A stretch of DNA of 64,000 bases from Streptomyces sp. NBC_00457 (GTDB lineage: Bacteria > Actinomycetota > Actinomycetes > Streptomycetales > Streptomycetaceae), in assembly GCF_036014015.1 (NCBI RefSeq), contig NZ_CP107905.1, positions 4,960,001 through 5,024,000 on the forward strand. The letters are read 5' to 3'. How positions within the stretch are numbered: the first letter of the stretch is position 1; every line of letters begins with the position of its first letter. Both the position numbers and the translations under genes were made by a program. Positions 61,115-64,000 of the stretch are shown in pieces. The notes beneath the pieces are model-generated. The model had not been told where the DNA came from. It searched no databases and was given only the letters and a program-made list of their open reading frames with translations.

Positions 61115-61809
61115 CCGCCACCCTCACCCGCGAGCCCCACCACGTCGGCCCGCTCGCCAACCGGCTCAACACCATCCTGGCCAGCCGCGGCATCGACCCC
61201 ACCGCCGCCGCTGCCGAGGAGCCAGCACCCGAACCCATCACCGCCCTGGAGCTGGCGGACGCCCGCATCCCCGCGCGCTACCGCCGCGCCATGGCCGACC
61301 ACCCCCAGATCGCCGCCTGGGCCGATCAGATCGCCGGTGCAGGACGTCCCGGGCCTGTCGGTCCGGGCATCGCCGAGGGCCCGTCACTACTGATCGCTGG
61401 CCCCACCGGCACGGGCAAGACCCACCAGGCGTACGGCGCCGTCCGCGCCCTCCTCACCCGAGGCGTCCGCCTGCGCTGGGAGGCCACTACCTCCGCCGAC
61501 CTGCACGCGCGGCTCCGTCCCCGCGCCGGCCACGACGGCGAACGGGAACTGCAGACGCTGGCCCGCTGCCCACTGCTGCTCCTGGACGACCTCGGCGCGG
61601 CCAAGACCAGCGAATGGACCGAGGAGCTCACCTACCGGCTGATCAACCACCGATATGAGCACATGCTCCCCACCCTCATCACCACCAACCTCCCCACCGC
61701 CGAGCTGCGTACCGCGCTCGGCGACCGCGTCGCCTCCCGCCTCGCCGAGATGACCGAACGCGTCATCCTCACCGGCCCTGACCGACGCCGCACCGCGCCC
61801 ACCGCCTGA
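61111..61809 (+). CDS. DnaC/IstB-like AAA+ ATPase, CTG start
   Basis: 232 residues. Walker A is AGPTGTGKTHQAYGA (near residue 96), Walker B LLLLDDLG; sensor region TTNLPTAEL. It resembles helicase loaders. The first in-frame ATG (61291) would lose 60 residues, while CTG 61111 has GGAGGTGAACT directly upstream and overlaps the initiator stop (CTGA). I therefore choose CTG. The family homologues I recall start MTATLTREP at this point. Confidence 0.8.
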   Translation: MTATLTREPHHVGPLANRLNTILASRGIDPTAAAAEEPAPEPITALELADARIPARYRRAMADHPQIAAWADQIAGAGRPGPVGPGIAEGPSLLIAGPTGTGKTHQAYGAVRALLTRGVRLRWEATTSADLHARLRPRAGHDGERELQTLARCPLLLLDDLGAAKTSEWTEELTYRLINHRYEHMLPTLITTNLPTAELRTALGDRVASRLAEMTERVILTGPDRRRTAPTA

Positions 61810-61894
61810 ACGGCGCGTGCTCCCTCCTCACCGCCCCCGCCCGTCCGCGCTTCCGCATGCCCTCGAACGCGCGGGCCCCTTGGAGAGCCTCTGC

Positions 61895-63184
61895 ATGACA
61901 CCTGGCACCACCACACTCATCAACGCCAACGACATCGGCATGCCCGCCTTGCCGCACTGGCTCCCTGCGCCTGCGGCCATCGCGGCCCTGATCGTCGTCG
62001 CACTGTCCGCCGCATGGTCCCTGCAGCTGTATCGACGAAAGCGGAGCGCTGGACAACGCCGTAGCACCGCCGCGATCCCGGTCGCCGCCATCGCCGCGAT
62101 CGGCTGCACCGCCTACAGCGCGGACACCAGCTGGCGCTTCGCCGCCGACTACCTCGACATGGGCAGCGCCATCGAGCGCGCCGCGATGTTCGCCGCCGCC
62201 GAGCTGGCTCTGTTCGCCACCGCGCTGATGGCCCGGCAGAACCTCAACGGCCCGAAGCAGGCGCCCGGGGTGCCCGGCACCCTCACCTGGGTGATCACCG
62301 GCGTGCAGATCGTGCCCGCCTACGCCGAGTCCGGCCCGGTGGGCGGCACCGTGCGGGCCTTCGTCGGCCCGGTCCTGGCGGCGATGCTGTGGCACCTGGC
62401 CATGGGCATCGAACTGCGCAACCGCAGCCCGCACGCCGACTCCCACAGCCTGGCCGCCGTCCTCGCCCGGCAGATGCGGGAACGGCTGCTGGCCCGCCTG
62501 GGAATCGCCGACCGGGACGCGGACGCCGCCCGGATCATCCGCGACCGCGCCCTCGACCGGGCCGTCACCCTGATTCTCCGGGCAGAGATCATGCCGCCCG
62601 ACAAGCGCACCAAGTGGCGAGGCCGGCGCCTCACCCGCCGCCTGTACCAGGCGCTGGAGCAAGCCGACGTCGACCGCGACGAACGCCAGGACGAGCTGCT
62701 CCTGCGCAAGCTCGCCACCCGCCAACAGGCCCTCGCCCTGGCCACCATCACCCTGCCCGCGCGCTGGCCCGCCCCTACCGCCAGCACGTCGGGCGACGCC
62801 ACGCCCGCCCGTCCGCAGAGTACGGGAGCGGAACGGGCAGACGAGCCGAGCCGCCAGGCCCGCCAAGAAGGACCGGACAGCGCCACCATCGCACCTTCCG
62901 CCAAGGCCGACGTACTTGAGCCCGAGGCAAAAACCGCCATCGCTCCGCCGCCACCGTCCAAGGCGAATCCCAAGCCCAGCGGGCGCAAGACCACCGTTCC
63001 CGACGAGGTGCTGTGGGCAACGGCCCGCGCCATCGGCGCCGAACTCGGCACGGTCCCCCGCACCACCCTGGAGGACAAGGTCAGGGCCCGGGGCTACACG
63101 ATCCAGAAAGACCGCGCCAAGGAAGTCGCCAGGGCCGCCACGGCGGAACTCGAATCCGCCAACAACACCGCCACTGCCCGATAA
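61895..63184 (+). CDS. DUF2637/Spd-like membrane protein
   Basis: 429 residues from ATG 61895 (GGAGAG upstream). Four membrane segments: AAIAALIVVALSAAWSLQLY, AAIPVAAIAAIGCTAYSA, an AAMFAAAELALFATAL segment, and GPVLAAMLWHLAMG. The cytoplasmic half has a DUF2637-type helical region and ends in a winged-helix-like domain (PDEVLWATARAIGAELG). Such proteins in Streptomyces plasmids support intramycelial spread. Same operon as the initiator. Confidence 0.75.
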   Translation: MTPGTTTLINANDIGMPALPHWLPAPAAIAALIVVALSAAWSLQLYRRKRSAGQRRSTAAIPVAAIAAIGCTAYSADTSWRFAADYLDMGSAIERAAMFAAAELALFATALMARQNLNGPKQAPGVPGTLTWVITGVQIVPAYAESGPVGGTVRAFVGPVLAAMLWHLAMGIELRNRSPHADSHSLAAVLARQMRERLLARLGIADRDADAARIIRDRALDRAVTLILRAEIMPPDKRTKWRGRRLTRRLYQALEQADVDRDERQDELLLRKLATRQQALALATITLPARWPAPTASTSGDATPARPQSTGAERADEPSRQARQEGPDSATIAPSAKADVLEPEAKTAIAPPPPSKANPKPSGRKTTVPDEVLWATARAIGAELGTVPRTTLEDKVRARGYTIQKDRAKEVARAATAELESANNTATAR

Positions 63185-63191
63185 ACGCCAC

Positions 63192-63518
63192 GGCGGAACA
63201 CCCGGCGTTGGCGGAATGCCGCCCGCCAATGCCGGGCGCTCCGCCAGCTGAAGTTCGCCGCCGCTCTCGCACCACACTGCGGCGCTTCAACTCGGTTACG
63301 CCAACAGCCCAGTCATCCACGCCGAGGCGCCTCTCACCACTCTCTCCGGACGATGAACAGCGCTGCTTCCCGGGCTCTACGACCACACACCGCACAACGC
63401 CATGGAGACACCTTCCTTGCACGACCAGCACAACGAACAACCCGCCGAGCACCAGAGCCACACTGACACCATCAGCCACACAGCGGCAGCAAGTTGTCGG
63501 GTAAGGAGTCCTTACCCG
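63192..63518. other. Inverted repeats upstream of mobC (candidate oriT)
   Basis: An imperfect 23-bp inverted repeat (63192-63214 with 63223-63245, three mismatches, 8-base centre), and a perfect 10-bp repeat CGGGTAAGGA-G-TCCTTACCCG at 63498-63518. Between them 63246-63497 is less GC-rich and looks non-coding. This is the expected place for a relaxase target beside a relaxosome gene. Confidence 0.5.
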
Positions 63519-63533
63519 GCCTCCTCCCCTGGG

Positions 63534-64000
63534 GTGGCGGAGGCACCCGGCGACGAGGGGGCACCGGGATCGGCCGGCCCGGGGGAGCCGACCGAGACGG
63601 GAGCCACCAAACCCTCGCCACACGCCGCGCAGACGCCGACGCCGCACCGCCGTCTGCGTCAGCCGCGCCTGCGCGAGCGCCGCGTCCACCCCCGTTACAG
63701 CGACAGCGAGTTCACCGACCTCGCCCACGCTGCCGCGCTCAGCCGTATGCAGATCGGCGGCTACGTCGCCGAGGCGTCGCTCGCCGCGGCCCGCGCCGAG
63801 GACCCCACGGCGGCGATCGCCGACTACCGCGCCATGGTGCAGGTGCTTATGGCCGCCAACCAGCAGCTCGCCTGGCTCGGCAACAACCTCAACCAGCTCA
63901 CCTGGCACCTCCACAAGGACGGCGCCTGGCCCGAGCCCGACGTCGTCCACCGGCTTCTGGCCCGCGTCGAAGCATCGATCGGTGACGTGGACACAGCCAT
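63534..64000 (+). CDS. MobC-like relaxosome protein (cut off by window edge)
   Basis: An open frame to the window end. After a disordered acidic/Pro-rich start, RRVHPRYSDSEFTDLAHAA, then YVAEASLAAARAEDPTAAIADYRA, and QQLAWLGNNLNQL, the MobC ribbon-helix-helix plus NNLNQ motif. MobC helps the relaxase open DNA at oriT. The start shown is GTG 63534, because third-position G+C drops upstream; ATG 63402 is an alternative that would place the palindrome inside the gene. At least 155 residues are visible; the stop is outside the window. Confidence 0.75.
   Translation, partial: MAEAPGDEGAPGSAGPGEPTETGATKPSPHAAQTPTPHRRLRQPRLRERRVHPRYSDSEFTDLAHAAALSRMQIGGYVAEASLAAARAEDPTAAIADYRAMVQVLMAANQQLAWLGNNLNQLTWHLHKDGAWPEPDVVHRLLARVEASIGDVDTA

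Larger units (their letters stand above)
54460..64000 (+). mobile_element. Integrative mobilizable/conjugative element at tRNA-Pro (right end outside window)
   Basis: From the 3' end of tRNA-Pro the DNA changes from syntenic backbone to integrase, excisionase, XRE regulator, replication, Spd-like and MobC genes: an actinomycete integrative element. Left border is inferred to be in the tRNA 3' part (att core); the right att copy must be beyond the window. The cargo pair 54726-56337 lies between the tRNA and the integrase. No transfer ATPase (TraB) or relaxase is seen within the window. The 54483-54725 stretch has no gene. Confidence 0.8.

Noticed and set aside
63494..63985. 163-residue frame starting MSGKESLPG
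   Set aside because: It is out of frame with the MobC-like reading frame, is almost all Arg/Pro/Ala, and has no motif.
1..64000. CRISPR array
   Set aside because: The tandem repeats found (7, 11, 27 and 35 bp) have no unique spacers and no cas genes are present.

Overview
The window is chromosomal DNA of a Streptomyces or a very close relative. The evidence is the very high G+C content, the BldG/anti-sigma pair, a WblA regulator, GTG, TTG and CTG starts, and a gene order that (from memory, not searched) follows the S. coelicolor SCO3540-SCO3582 region. The same backbone order occurs in Mycobacterium tuberculosis around Rv3644c-Rv3683: holB, topA, helicase/Tad cluster, HAD protein, Ms1 RNA, acs, MarP, nth, crp, the ArsA pair, whiB4, ponA2.

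Layout. Bases 1-600 are an old integration scar: a WD40 gene tail joined to a decayed tyrosine-recombinase tail, next to a tRNA-Thr(CGT). Bases 700-10,800 run leftward: an S33 lipoprotein peptidase, DNA polymerase III delta-prime, an MFS-thymidylate kinase fusion with a long charged tail, and topoisomerase I. Bases 11,000-17,500, also leftward, hold a small membrane protein, a methyltransferase, a lipoprotein, the H+-pyrophosphatase, and the anti-sigma factor with BldG. A YprA-type helicase (rightward) converges on a leftward Tad/Flp secretion operon (20.0-25.4 kb). A HAD protein, the Ms1/6S-like RNA and a degenerate Fic-like protein follow. Bases 28-54.4 kb are core metabolism and envelope functions: a CooC-like ATPase, a deacetylase-like lipoprotein, a SulP-carbonic anhydrase fusion, acs, nhaA, an epoxide-hydrolase-like enzyme, a MarP-type protease, two NUDIX proteins, nth, crp, an MBL hydrolase, RidA, two ArsA-like ATPases, wblA, a class A PBP, YqeY, and a metallophosphoesterase.

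From tRNA-Pro(CGG) at 54,409 to the right edge the DNA looks like an integrative element inserted at the 3' end of that tRNA, with its far end outside the window. It carries a cargo pair (HTH-DUF488 plus an unrecognised partner), a hypothetical gene, an integrase with an embedded LacI-type helix-turn-helix, an excisionase-like protein and an XRE repressor. A divergent rightward operon encodes a DnaD-like initiator, a DnaC-like ATPase that appears to start at CTG, a DUF2637/Spd-like membrane protein and a MobC-like relaxosome protein. I see iteron-like repeats inside the initiator gene (candidate origin), large inverted repeats just upstream of mobC (candidate oriT), a duplicated operator around the repressor promoter, and possible integrase arm sites beside the tRNA.

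All functional calls rest on motif reading and recall of families. No database search was run.
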